Positions 1 through 6,253 of a stretch of 10,519 nucleotides of DNA are shown one piece after another (the stretch's first letter is position 1; each line of letters starts with the position of its first letter). The position numbers were made by a program, and so were the translations under genes. This DNA comes from CAZCEC01 sp964497615 (GTDB lineage Bacteria > Chloroflexota > Anaerolineae > Anaerolineales > UBA6663). The notes under the pieces are model-generated. The model was not told the origin of the DNA. It worked only from the letters and a program-made list of their open reading frames with translations, and made no database searches. The stretch covers positions 1 through 10,519 of the forward strand of contig CAZCEC010000123.1 of assembly GCA_964497615.1 (NCBI GenBank), read 5' to 3'.

Positions 1-257
1 TTCTCCGTCGCCGCCGGCTTGTCGGCCGCGGCGCTGTCGCTCTTGCTGGCGGACTTGCTGCTGTGGCGCTCGCTGGACTTGCGGCTGTCGGTCGCGTACC
101 AGCCCGTGCCCTTAAAGACGATGGCCGATGGCTGGACGATGCGCCGCACCTTGCCCTTGCGGCACTCCGGGCAGCGCGTCAGCGGCTTGTCCGTGAACTT
201 CTGGGTTCGCTCAAACTGCACCCCGCAACTCTCACAGCGGTAGGTATAAACTGGCAT
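1..257 (-). CDS. FmdB-family zinc-ribbon protein, C-terminus cut by window edge
   Basis: The protein begins MPVYTYRCESCGVQFE. It has the FmdB/CxxC_CxxC_SSSS zinc-ribbon pattern: CxxC at residues 8-11, a second CxxC about 20 residues later (RCPECRKG), then the usual I-x-x-x-x-I-x-F-K-G-x-G-W-Y segment. A Ser/Lys/Ala-rich tail (RKSSERHSSKSASKSDS) runs into the window edge, so 85 codons are visible and the stop lies outside. The two CxxC pairs should bind one zinc ion. Family members are named after a putative regulator of a formamidase operon, but the general function is unknown. The ATG at 255-257 is supported by a GAGGAAAG ribosome-binding site about 6 nt upstream and by a good promoter. It reads in the same direction as the YhaM-like gene but is separated from it by 226 bp and has its own promoter, so it is probably a separate unit. 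Confidence 0.88.
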   Translation of the reverse strand, partial: MPVYTYRCESCGVQFERTQKFTDKPLTRCPECRKGKVRRIVQPSAIVFKGTGWYATDSRKSSERHSSKSASKSDSAAADKPAATE

Positions 258-290
258 GGTCGACTTTCCTCAAGCAGGATAACAGGCGGC

Positions 291-319
291 ATTATAGTCA
301 AGTCCCCGCCGCCGGTCAA
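291..319 (-). promoter_or_regulatory. Sigma-70-type promoter of the FmdB-like gene
   Basis: On the minus strand, TTGACC (314-319) is followed by a 17-bp spacer and a perfect TATAAT (291-296). Transcription should start near 284, giving a leader of about 27 nt that contains the GAGGAAAG ribosome-binding site. The box spacing is seen directly; activity is inferred. Confidence 0.72.
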
Positions 320-344
320 TGAGGAGTATAGCGCGGTTGTGTTG

Positions 345-362
345 GCAGCGCATTAACGCTGC
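345..362. promoter_or_regulatory. Inverted repeat upstream of the FmdB-like promoter
   Basis: GCAGCG-CATTAA-CGCTGC has perfect 6-bp arms around a 6-nt centre. It lies about 25 bp upstream of the -35 box of the FmdB-like gene. No T-run follows on either strand, so it does not look like an intrinsic terminator. It could be an upstream operator or a chance palindrome. Confidence 0.3.
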
Positions 363-420
363 AAACAGGGTTCCATCCGGCAGGCCTGGCTAATTCAATG
401 CCCTCGGCAACACCCGCCCC

Positions 421-480
421 CCGTCCGCGCAGGCGGACGTTCGGCCGCAGGCCCTCAGGCGCGGTTTCAAACCGCCGGCC
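421..480. repeat. Dispersed palindromic element, diverged copy C
   Basis: This stretch contains hairpin 1 (CGTCCGC, loop GCAG, GCGGACG; 422-439), a GGCCGCAGGCC segment, and hairpin 2 (GCGGTTTCAAACCGC; 461-475) ending in CGGCC. Order and spacing match the elements at 6145-6232 and 7995-8082 with about one gap. Both stems differ in sequence but stay paired. The 5' third of the better copies is not recognisable here. It lies 3 bp beyond the stop codon of the YhaM-like gene. Confidence 0.6.
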
Positions 481-483
481 CGG

Positions 484-1476
484 TCAGCCAGTTTCGTCCT
501 CCCCCCCGCCTTCCGCCGGGTCCGCATACCCCGCATACAGCGGCCGCCCCAGCAGCCGGTTGTACTCCGTCCACGGTTGGCCCGGGTCGCGCCGGGCATT
601 CAGCAAGTCCCGAAACCGGCCAAGCTGCGCGTTGAGCGTCTCGATCTGGTGCAGCGCGATGGCCTCCAGGGTCATCGGCGGCCGCGGCGAGCCCCACTCG
701 TACCGCCCCCGGTGGCTCAGCAGGATGTGCCGCACGCGCAGCGCCAGCTCCGGCGGAAAGTCCGGCAGGGCCGCCAGGGCGCGCAGCACGTCCTCGTCGG
801 CCAGCACGATGTGGCCCAGCAGCCGGCCCTCGTCGGTGTAGTCAATGTCCGTCCCCCAGTCGTGCTCACGCAGTTTGCCCGCCGAGAGCAGCAGCGCCCC
901 CGCGCGCAGCAGGTCCCCATTCAGCTCTGGGTGCAGGGCCAGCACCGTGTCACACAGGGCCAGGATTTGCGTCAGGTGTTCCAGCCAGCCGCCCAGATAG
1001 GCGTGGTGCAGCCGCCGCGTGGCCGGGGCCTGTGCCAGCGTCCTCAGGAATTGCTCGTCCCCATAGAACTGCCGCACCAGCGCCGAGAGGTGCGGGTCGC
1101 CGATGGTGACCACCGCCGCCTGTACCGTCGCCAGCATCGCGTTGATGTCGCGCGTGGTGGCGGCCACGAAGTCGGCCAGCTCGAACTCGCCCTCCGCCGC
1201 CGGGCGCAGCCGCTGCACGATGAGCTGCGTGCGGCCCTGGTACTCCTCCACGTCGCCCGCAACCTTCAGCACCTCGCCCACCTCAAAGGTGCCCGCCAGC
1301 GCCGGGGCGTTGTCCCACACCCGCGCCAGCATTTGCCCGGTGCGGTCCGCCAGGGTCAGCGTGAGGAACTCGCCCTTGGCCTTGTCGCGGAACGGCTCCA
1401 ACTGCTTGTGCCGCACGATGAAGAACCCGGTAATCCGGTCGCCCGGCTTCAGATCGGAAATGAAGGTGTCTTTCAT
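484..1476 (-). CDS. YhaM-like OB-fold/HD-domain protein, probably catalytically degenerate
   Basis: The 330-aa architecture matches the YhaM/Cbf1 family of 3'-5' exoribonucleases: an N-terminal OB-fold (about 1-95, with FLTLTLADRTGQMLARVWD at 38-55) and a C-terminal HD domain (about 125-290). Family signatures present are RRLHHAYLGGWLEH (154-167), GHIVL (221-225) and ILLSHRG (251-257). The HD dyad itself is missing: where the family normally has GALLHDxGK, this protein has GALLLSAGK (193-201), with Leu197-Ser198. Later positions also differ: SHRG for the usual SHHG, and LHQIETLNAQ (275-284) where LHxxDxLDAK is typical. These are metal-site or adjacent positions, so hydrolysis through the normal mechanism is doubtful; nucleic-acid binding by the OB-fold may remain. 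The ATG at 1476 has only a weak AAAGAG ribosome-binding site but lies about 30 nt from a strong promoter. Confidence 0.85.
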   Translation of the reverse strand: MKDTFISDLKPGDRITGFFIVRHKQLEPFRDKAKGEFLTLTLADRTGQMLARVWDNAPALAGTFEVGEVLKVAGDVEEYQGRTQLIVQRLRPAAEGEFELADFVAATTRDINAMLATVQAAVVTIGDPHLSALVRQFYGDEQFLRTLAQAPATRRLHHAYLGGWLEHLTQILALCDTVLALHPELNGDLLRAGALLLSAGKLREHDWGTDIDYTDEGRLLGHIVLADEDVLRALAALPDFPPELALRVRHILLSHRGRYEWGSPRPPMTLEAIALHQIETLNAQLGRFRDLLNARRDPGQPWTEYNRLLGRPLYAGYADPAEGGGEDETG

Positions 1477-1513
1477 AGCAAGCTCTTTGCGAGGCTGGAC
1501 GAAGGTGAAAGAA

Positions 1514-1542
1514 AGTATACTAGAAAAAGTGTTCTAGGTCAA
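1514..1542 (-). promoter_or_regulatory. Sigma-70-type promoter of the YhaM-like gene
   Basis: On the minus strand, TTGACC (1537-1542), a 17-bp spacer and TATACT (1514-1519) form a near-consensus promoter. The expected start site is near 1507, about 30 nt upstream of the ATG. Its -35 hexamer is identical to that of the FmdB-like promoter. Confidence 0.72.
1520..1537. promoter_or_regulatory. Inverted repeat filling the promoter spacer (candidate operator)
   Basis: CTAGAA-AAAGTG-TTCTAG has perfect 6-bp arms. It occupies the whole 17-bp spacer between -10 and -35 and ends on the first base read of the -35 box (G1537). A dimeric repressor bound here would block RNA polymerase. No matching regulator is encoded in the window. 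Confidence 0.4.
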
Positions 1543-1633
1543 GATTCGCGCGCATCCAACTGCGACCGATGAATTGTACACAATCTGGCCCCACTTTCAC
1601 TCAACCTTGAAGCGCGAGACAACTTGCCTTAGC

Positions 1634-2725
1634 ATGAGCGGTGACTCGCCGCGCGTGTGGCGGCGAATCTGTAGCCCGATTTCCATGCTCGGTCCACTGC
1701 TGCTCGCCGCTTCTCTGTTGCTACTGAGCCTGCTGATCCTGGCGTTTGCTGATTGGCTCGCTCGCGGGTTGCTCTACCCTAAGCACCAATCGGTTACGCG
1801 CACTCCGGACGACTACGGCCTGAGCTACGTCGACGTGGCCTTTCCCAGCTCCGACCGGCTGAGTCTGAAGGGATGGTGGATCCCGTCTGAGCCAGCCGGC
1901 GATCAGTCAGCTCCCGTCGTCGTGCTTCTGCATCCGATGTTTGGCAATCGCCAGGGCTGCGGCGATACACATGGCCCCTGGCAGGGTCGCTGCTGGCCCA
2001 AGGTTGATCTGCTCAAAGCTGCGCATCACTTTCACCAGGCTGGCTATGCGGTGCTGCTGTTTGACTTCCGCAGCCATGGCGAGAGTCAGGGGAGTTTGTG
2101 CGCGGGCGGCCTGACGGAAGATCAAGATGTGGTAGGCGCGGTTGATTACGCATTTAGCCAGGTGAGCAGTGCTGCGCCCAGGGTCGGGGTGGTGGGCTTT
2201 GGCCTGGGAGCAGCCGCAGCGCTGGCCGCCATCGGGCGCTATAAGGGTGGCACCGAGACCGCCTGGATTTTCTCCGGTGACAGTGAAGGGGGCTCCGACT
2301 GGACGGAGGTCCGGCCCGCGAACATCAAGCGGCTGCGCTTTGTGATAGCGGTCCAGCCGCATTCGCTGGGCGCCCTGGTGCGGGACAGCTTGCGCAACTC
2401 GTTCGGGCCGGTGGGCCGGCTGCTGCTGCCGCTCATCAATCAATTCTCCCTCTGGCGCGGCGGCTTCCCGCTGGACACAGGTGTACTGCTCAAGTTTGCG
2501 GCCTGCCTCACCGTGCCCACACTGTACGTGGATTCGCGCACTGCTTCTCAGACCACCGCCCAGGAGGTGCGGGCGCTCTACAACGTTACGCCGGTCGAGA
2601 AGGACGTCTGGGAGATTCAAGAGCCCTCAGATCAGGCGGAGGCAGGCGAGTATGTGACTGCTCACCTGGAGCGGGTGTTGGAGTTCGCCGCACGGGCCTG
2701 TGCTCGTGTGGCCGTAGCACCCTGA
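1634..2725 (+). CDS. Membrane-anchored alpha/beta-hydrolase-fold protein with degenerate active site
   Basis: From the ATG at 1634 the protein is 363 aa. Basic residues (RVWRR, 7-11) precede a hydrophobic segment (about 18-40), an uncleaved anchor or signal peptide placing the rest outside the membrane. The body has alpha/beta-hydrolase marks: VVVLLHPMFGNR (95-106, oxyanion loop) and AGYAVLLFDFRSHGES (136-151). The nucleophile elbow reads GFGLG (188-192) instead of GxSxG, so the serine is glycine. The usual acid position after strand 6 (VPTLYVDSRTAS, 294-305) and a His-containing loop near the C-terminus are also not evident. It is therefore probably not a serine hydrolase. The start is uncertain: TTG at 1574 and ATG at 1685 share the frame, and none has a clear ribosome-binding site. 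I chose 1634 because it gives a conventional basic N-region. Its base composition looks less GC-rich than its neighbours', possibly a sign of separate origin. Confidence 0.75.
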   Translation: MSGDSPRVWRRICSPISMLGPLLLAASLLLLSLLILAFADWLARGLLYPKHQSVTRTPDDYGLSYVDVAFPSSDRLSLKGWWIPSEPAGDQSAPVVVLLHPMFGNRQGCGDTHGPWQGRCWPKVDLLKAAHHFHQAGYAVLLFDFRSHGESQGSLCAGGLTEDQDVVGAVDYAFSQVSSAAPRVGVVGFGLGAAAALAAIGRYKGGTETAWIFSGDSEGGSDWTEVRPANIKRLRFVIAVQPHSLGALVRDSLRNSFGPVGRLLLPLINQFSLWRGGFPLDTGVLLKFAACLTVPTLYVDSRTASQTTAQEVRALYNVTPVEKDVWEIQEPSDQAEAGEYVTAHLERVLEFAARACARVAVAP

Positions 2726-2743
2726 GCCAAGACGGGCGGCAAC

Positions 2744-2764
2744 GGCCCTCGCGGCCTTTTCTCT
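2744..2764 (+). terminator. Possible weak intrinsic terminator after the hydrolase-fold gene
   Basis: GGCC-CTCGC-GGCC (2744-2756) is followed by a pyrimidine-rich TTTTCTCTC tract. The stem is only 4 bp, so this is a weak candidate. It sits in the 39-bp gap between two convergent genes. Confidence 0.3.
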
Positions 2765-3814
2765 CTATTTCTCTTTCTTCTCTTCCGGCAGTTCAATCTC
2801 CATCACCGGCTCGGCCCGCTTCCGCCGCGCCAGTTGCCCCTGCACCCAGCCGCGCAATTGGCTCGGGTTCAGCCGTCCCCCGGACTTGAAGTAGCTCTGC
2901 GCCAGCCGCCCCATGGTCGTGGTGCCCGTGGCGGCCACGCCCGCGCCCACCACCCACCCAAACCCCGGCACCAGCTTGGTGAGCTGTAAGCCGACATAGC
3001 GTGTCACCAGCCCCCCTGCCAGCGCCATCACCAGCTCGCGCGCGAAGTGCGCCGTGATGTTCTCGCCGTAGATCGCCGCCAGCCGCAGCACCATCCGCGC
3101 CTGCATCCCCAAGAGAATCGGCAGGTCAAGTCCCGGGATCGGCTCGGCCCCCAGTAGCAGCGCCCACATCGCCGTCGCGCGGATCACACGCCGCGCTGCC
3201 TTTTCGCGGCAAGCCGGCAAGGCCCGGCCAATCACCACCGCCAGCCCGGTGTCCGCCTGGATCAGGGCCGGGATCAGCTTATCGGCCACGCCCGCGCCGG
3301 TGCGGGCCGAGATGGGCACCGCCTGCACCCCCTGCAGGCGATACGCCAGGTCCGACAGCACCGCCCGCAAGTCGCGCCGCACGATGTCAATCTTGTTCAG
3401 CGCCACCAGCACCGGCACATCCTGCTCCCGAATGGCGTAGTACAGCTCCAGGTCCGTCTGCCGGATGCCCGCCGCCCCATCCAGCAGCAGGATCACCATC
3501 TGCGCCTGCCGGATTTCGGCCCGCGCCAGTTCGGCCCGTTGGTCGCCGGCCACTTCGCCAAAGCCCGGCGTATCCACCAGCGTGAACGGCCCAAACTGCT
3601 CGACGATGCTTTCGGTCGTGGTGCCCGGCACCGCGCTCACCGGCGAGACGGCGTGTCCCTTCAACGTGTTGAACAGGGTAGACTTGCCCGAATTGACCGG
3701 CCCGACGATGGCGAGCCGGCCGCGCGCCTCCCCGGCCACTTCGGCCTGGAGGCCCTGCCAGTCAATCGCGTCGAAGAACGCGCGTAAGTTAGGTAGATTC
3801 GAAGGTGGCTTCAC
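2765..3814 (-). CDS. Era/Der-like GTPase with C-terminal DUF697-like membrane-associated domain
   Basis: The 349-aa protein has a complete TrmE-Era-EngA-like G domain: G1 GPVNSGKST (38-46), G2 PGTTT (63-67), G3 DTPG (81-84), G4 NKID (140-143) and G5 SARTG (169-173). It should bind and hydrolyse GTP. Residues about 205-310 resemble the DUF697 domain (RRVIRATAMWALLLGAEPIPG, QARMVLRLAAIYG, then Gly/Ala-rich hydrophobic stretches at 262-297), which suggests peripheral or integral membrane association. The tail is charged (RRKR, then EEKKEK). There is no KH domain, so it is not Era itself. The start is GTG at 3812-3814, following the TPR gene by 15 bp with AGGA about 13 nt upstream. The tight spacing implies co-transcription and perhaps joint work at the membrane. 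The cellular role is unknown. Confidence 0.85.
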   Translation of the reverse strand: MKPPSNLPNLRAFFDAIDWQGLQAEVAGEARGRLAIVGPVNSGKSTLFNTLKGHAVSPVSAVPGTTTESIVEQFGPFTLVDTPGFGEVAGDQRAELARAEIRQAQMVILLLDGAAGIRQTDLELYYAIREQDVPVLVALNKIDIVRRDLRAVLSDLAYRLQGVQAVPISARTGAGVADKLIPALIQADTGLAVVIGRALPACREKAARRVIRATAMWALLLGAEPIPGLDLPILLGMQARMVLRLAAIYGENITAHFARELVMALAGGLVTRYVGLQLTKLVPGFGWVVGAGVAATGTTTMGRLAQSYFKSGGRLNPSQLRGWVQGQLARRKRAEPVMEIELPEEKKEK

Positions 3815-3829
3815 GGTGAACTGAGATTC

Positions 3830-5914
3830 CTACGGCGTCGCCGTTCGCGTGGCGGTCCGGGTCGGCGTCCGCGTTGGTGTCGGGGTTGGCGTCGAAGAGG
3901 GCGTGCTCGTTGCCGTGCGGGTCGCGGTGGGCTGCGCGGCGGCGGTGCCGGTGGCCGCCTGGATCGCCGTGCGCGTGGCGGCGGCCGCCAGGGTCGCGTC
4001 CTGCGTGGCCGTCGGCAGCGGGCCGATCTCCGTCAGCCGAGCCTCGGCGGTGGCCGCCAGCGGGTCGCTGCTGCTGGCGAGCGAGGCCAGCGCCTCCAGG
4101 TCCGCGGCCTCGCCTGCGGCCTCCCCAAGAGCGGCATATGCTTGTGCCCGCCAGAAATAAGCCTGCGTCCGCTGTGCGTTGGTGCTGGCCAGGTCCAGGG
4201 CTGTCGTCAGCGCCGCCGCCGCGTCGGCGGGCCGCTCGTTGCCCAGCAGCGCCTGGCCCAGCCCCAACTGCGCCGCGAAGTCTTCCGGCGCGCGCCTCAG
4301 CGCGGCCTGAAACGCAGTGATGGCCGTATCGGGCCGCTCCAGCCCCAGCAGCGCCTGCCCCAGCCCCACATATGCGTCAGGCAGTTCCCCGCTGCGGGCC
4401 GCGATGCCCTCCAGCAGGTCAATCGCGGTGCTGTAGTCGGCCCGCGCCTCTTCAAATGCCTCGCCCGACAGGTGGAGGCCAGCCCGCGTCAGGAACACAT
4501 CGGCGTTGCCCGGGTCGGCCTCAGCCGCCTGGTTCAGCAGGGGCAGGGCGGCGGCGGCGTTATCCGTTGCGATCTCCGCCAGCGCCGTGGCATGCAGCAC
4601 GCTCGCCTGCCACCGGCCAGCCAGCGGGTGTTCCAAGTCCAGCACATAGCGATAGGCCCGCGACAGGTCCGCCTCTGCCTCGTCGTAGTCGCCGTTCGCA
4701 TACGCCACGCGCCCGCGCGCGAAGTAGCCCAGGGCCAAACCAGGATCGATCTCCAGCGCCGCCTCCGCGGCCTCCTCGGCGTCGCTCACCTCGCCAGCGT
4801 CGAGGTAGGCCAGCGCCAGGTACGCCGCGGCCAGCGCATTGCCGGGCGCCGTGCGCCGGGCTGCTTCCAGGTCCGCAATCGCGCTGTCCAGAGCTTGCCC
4901 TGAGCCAGCCGAAGGGTCGCCCGCGGCGGCGAGGTAGGCCGCGCGGTCGAGATACGCCGGGATGAAGTTCGGGTCGGCATTGATGGCCCGCCCAAAATCA
5001 GACACCGCATCATTGCGCCGGTTCTGCGCGGCCTGCGCCAGCGCGCGGCCCCAATAAGCGGGCGCAAACCCGCCGTCGAGCCCCAGCGCCGCGCCGTACT
5101 GCCGCACCGCCTCGGCCTGGTTGCCCGTGTGGCGATAGGCCTCACCCAGGTAGAAGAACACGCGCTGGCTCCCGCTCAGCACCTGGTCGTTGACCACCAC
5201 GTTCGCCAGTTGCAGGATCGCGCCCCAATCCTGCTCATCGTAGGCGCGCCGCATGTTGCGGTAGTCCTCCGAAGGCGAGACCGCATCGGTCGCCACCGGG
5301 TTGGGCGTAGCCGTCTGGTTCAGGCACAGGTACACCGCCAGCGGCGTCGCCGGGTTGGGGTTAGCCGGGATTTCGCACGCGCCCTCGACGACCGGCACCG
5401 GCGTGGCGGTGGGCGGCGGTGTGCTCGATGGCGGCACGGTAGAGGTGACGACGACGGTGTTGGGCCGCACCGCGAACGGCCCCAGCTTGAAGATGGCCAG
5501 GCAAGCCGTCGTCAGCACCACCACTGCCAGCGCGCTCGCGCCCAATAGCGCCATCCGCTCCAGGCTGCGCCGCCGCGCAAGCACGCCCGCCAGTCGCCCG
5601 CTGGCCGAGACCTCGGGCAGCACGATGGGCATGTCCTGGAGCAGGCTGGCCGGCGGCAGCCCGGACTCCTCGGGCCGCAGTGCGCCCAGCACCACCAGCC
5701 CGCGCCGCGCCGGGATGGAGTTCGGGTCCAGCCGCAGCACATTTTGCAGGCAGTAAATCTGCTCTTTCTCCGATTCCACCGAGGCGCTCATCCACAGCCA
5801 GTAGTTGGGGTTCTGCGCATCGGCCTTAATCAGCCGCGTGAGCAGGTCCTTGGCCCGCAGCCGCTGGCCCGCCTTCAGCGCCGCCACCGCCTCGGAGAAC
5901 ATCTCGTCCGACAT
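3830..5914 (-). CDS. Single-pass membrane TPR-repeat protein with Thr/Pro-rich linker and tail
   Basis: From the ATG at 5914 the protein is 694 aa. An N-terminal TPR-like segment (1-75, MSDEMFSEAVAALKAG then YWLWMSASVESEKEQIYCL) precedes a basic stretch (RRRSLER) and one transmembrane helix (about 121-142). A Thr/Pro linker follows (about 152-215), then at least ten TPR units (about 216-615; for example AYWGRALAQAAQNRRNDAV), and a Thr/Pro/Ala tail (635-694). The N-terminus is likely cytoplasmic and the large TPR array outside, as a scaffold for protein contacts; no catalytic domain is seen. The frame is open upstream to a TTG at 5989, but MSDE.F..AV is the usual family start. No ribosome-binding site precedes it; TATGCT (5927-5932, minus strand) lies only 12 nt upstream, so the leader may be very short. 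Residues 334-341 are an unusual insert (listed separately). It is probably transcribed with the GTPase gene. Confidence 0.86.
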   Translation of the reverse strand: MSDEMFSEAVAALKAGQRLRAKDLLTRLIKADAQNPNYWLWMSASVESEKEQIYCLQNVLRLDPNSIPARRGLVVLGALRPEESGLPPASLLQDMPIVLPEVSASGRLAGVLARRRSLERMALLGASALAVVVLTTACLAIFKLGPFAVRPNTVVVTSTVPPSSTPPPTATPVPVVEGACEIPANPNPATPLAVYLCLNQTATPNPVATDAVSPSEDYRNMRRAYDEQDWGAILQLANVVVNDQVLSGSQRVFFYLGEAYRHTGNQAEAVRQYGAALGLDGGFAPAYWGRALAQAAQNRRNDAVSDFGRAINADPNFIPAYLDRAAYLAAAGDPSAGSGQALDSAIADLEAARRTAPGNALAAAYLALAYLDAGEVSDAEEAAEAALEIDPGLALGYFARGRVAYANGDYDEAEADLSRAYRYVLDLEHPLAGRWQASVLHATALAEIATDNAAAALPLLNQAAEADPGNADVFLTRAGLHLSGEAFEEARADYSTAIDLLEGIAARSGELPDAYVGLGQALLGLERPDTAITAFQAALRRAPEDFAAQLGLGQALLGNERPADAAAALTTALDLASTNAQRTQAYFWRAQAYAALGEAAGEAADLEALASLASSSDPLAATAEARLTEIGPLPTATQDATLAAAATRTAIQAATGTAAAQPTATRTATSTPSSTPTPTPTRTPTRTATRTATP
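3833..3935 (-). repeat. Short-period coding repeat for the Thr/Pro tail
   Basis: The 3' end of the TPR gene consists of degenerate repeats of about 6 nt on the minus strand (variants of ACSCCN and ACGGCN). They encode alternating Thr-Pro, Thr-Arg and Thr-Ala (residues about 661-694). Such stretches slip easily, so tail length may vary between strains. They are low-complexity coding sequence, not a separate element. Confidence 0.6.
4892..4915 (-). repeat. 24-bp in-frame insert within a TPR unit (PSAGSGQA)
   Basis: Codons 334-341 of the TPR protein encode P-S-A-G-S-G-Q-A between AYLAAAGD and LDSAIADLEAARRTAPGN. Removing exactly these 24 bp restores a normal TPR turn between helices A and B (AAGD-LDSAI). 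The DNA resembles a short interspersed sequence, CTTCG..(T/G)GCTCAGGGCA, that I recall from Chloroflexota-type genomes. The restored spacing is visible in the sequence; the mobile origin is inference. Confidence 0.5.
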
Positions 5915-5926
5915 GGGCCGGAGTTT

Positions 5927-5932
5927 AGCATA
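5927..5932 (-). promoter_or_regulatory. Possible -10 box of the TPR-GTPase unit
   Basis: TATGCT on the minus strand lies 12 nt upstream of the ATG at 5914. The nearest TTGACT (5957-5962) is 24 bp from it, too far for a normal -35. If the box is used, the leader is only about 5 nt, which fits the lack of a ribosome-binding site. Confidence 0.3.
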
Positions 5933-6144
5933 GGTTGGGAGATGGTTGGTAGACCGAGTCAAGCTGCTGGCATATGTCATTGGCTCCAAATTCGACGCTA
6001 ACGGTTCAACCCCCCGCGGCAGCAGCCCACGCCGCGTACACGAGGGCTCATGTCACGCCTGCATTCGACGGCGATTCAGCTATGGGCCCCCTATAGCCAA
6101 AGCGCTGCCGGCTTGGGCAACTGGAGGAGCATTTCAGTCTGGAT
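5933..6144. other. Divergent intergenic region without a recognised gene
   Basis: This is most of the 339-bp gap between the divergent TPR and LysM genes. I see no credible coding sequence or RNA gene. The only structure noted is an imperfect inverted repeat at 6079-6097 (GCTATGGG, then CCCTATAGC, with one bulged base). The rest of the gap holds repeat element A and the LysM promoter. Confidence 0.5.
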
Positions 6145-6232
6145 ACTGCCAGCGAATTGACGAATCGTCCTGCGTCCCTGTAGAGGGACGCGGTGGCCGA
6201 AGGCCTCCAGGCGCGAATTCTATTCGCCGGCC
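6145..6232. repeat. Dispersed palindromic element, copy A
   Basis: This copy aligns without gaps to 7995-8082, with about 75 of 88 positions identical by hand count. It contains hairpin 1 (GCGTCCCT, loop GTAG, AGGGACGC; 6172-6191), a GGCCGAAGGCC segment (6195-6205), and hairpin 2 (GCGAAT, loop TCT, ATTCGC; 6213-6227). The 5' GCGAAT at 6152-6157 can also pair with the terminal ATTCGC, closing the whole element. It ends 7 bp upstream of the LysM -10 box. Confidence 0.82.
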
Positions 6233-6239
6233 CTGCTGA

Positions 6240-6245
6240 TATAAT
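6240..6245 (+). promoter_or_regulatory. Perfect -10 box TATAAT directly upstream of the LysM gene start
   Basis: TATAAT ends 8 nt before the ATG at 6254, so transcription would start at about 6252-6254 and give a leaderless mRNA. No ribosome-binding site and no good -35 are present; ATTCTA at 6217-6222, at the 17-bp position, falls inside hairpin 2 of the upstream repeat element. Confidence 0.55.
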
Positions 6246-6253
6246 CGCCTCTG

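Noticed and set aside
345..362. Intrinsic terminator for the YhaM-like gene
   Set aside because: The inverted repeat is not followed by a T-run on the minus strand.
577..1572. Long plus-strand open frame opposite the YhaM-like gene
   Set aside because: It is Arg/Gln/Val-rich without domains and mirrors a well-supported minus-strand gene; open antisense frames are common in GC-rich DNA.
2765..3814. Assignment of the GTPase as Era or Der
   Set aside because: There is no KH domain and only one G domain; the C-terminus resembles DUF697.
4142..4903. Plus-strand open frame opposite the TPR gene
   Set aside because: Its composition is biased (Arg/Gln/Pro), it has no motifs, and it lies fully within the TPR coding region.
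5915..5989. Upstream TTG start for the TPR protein
   Set aside because: The 25 extra residues have no family character and would run across the likely -10 box; MSDEMF fits the usual N-terminus.
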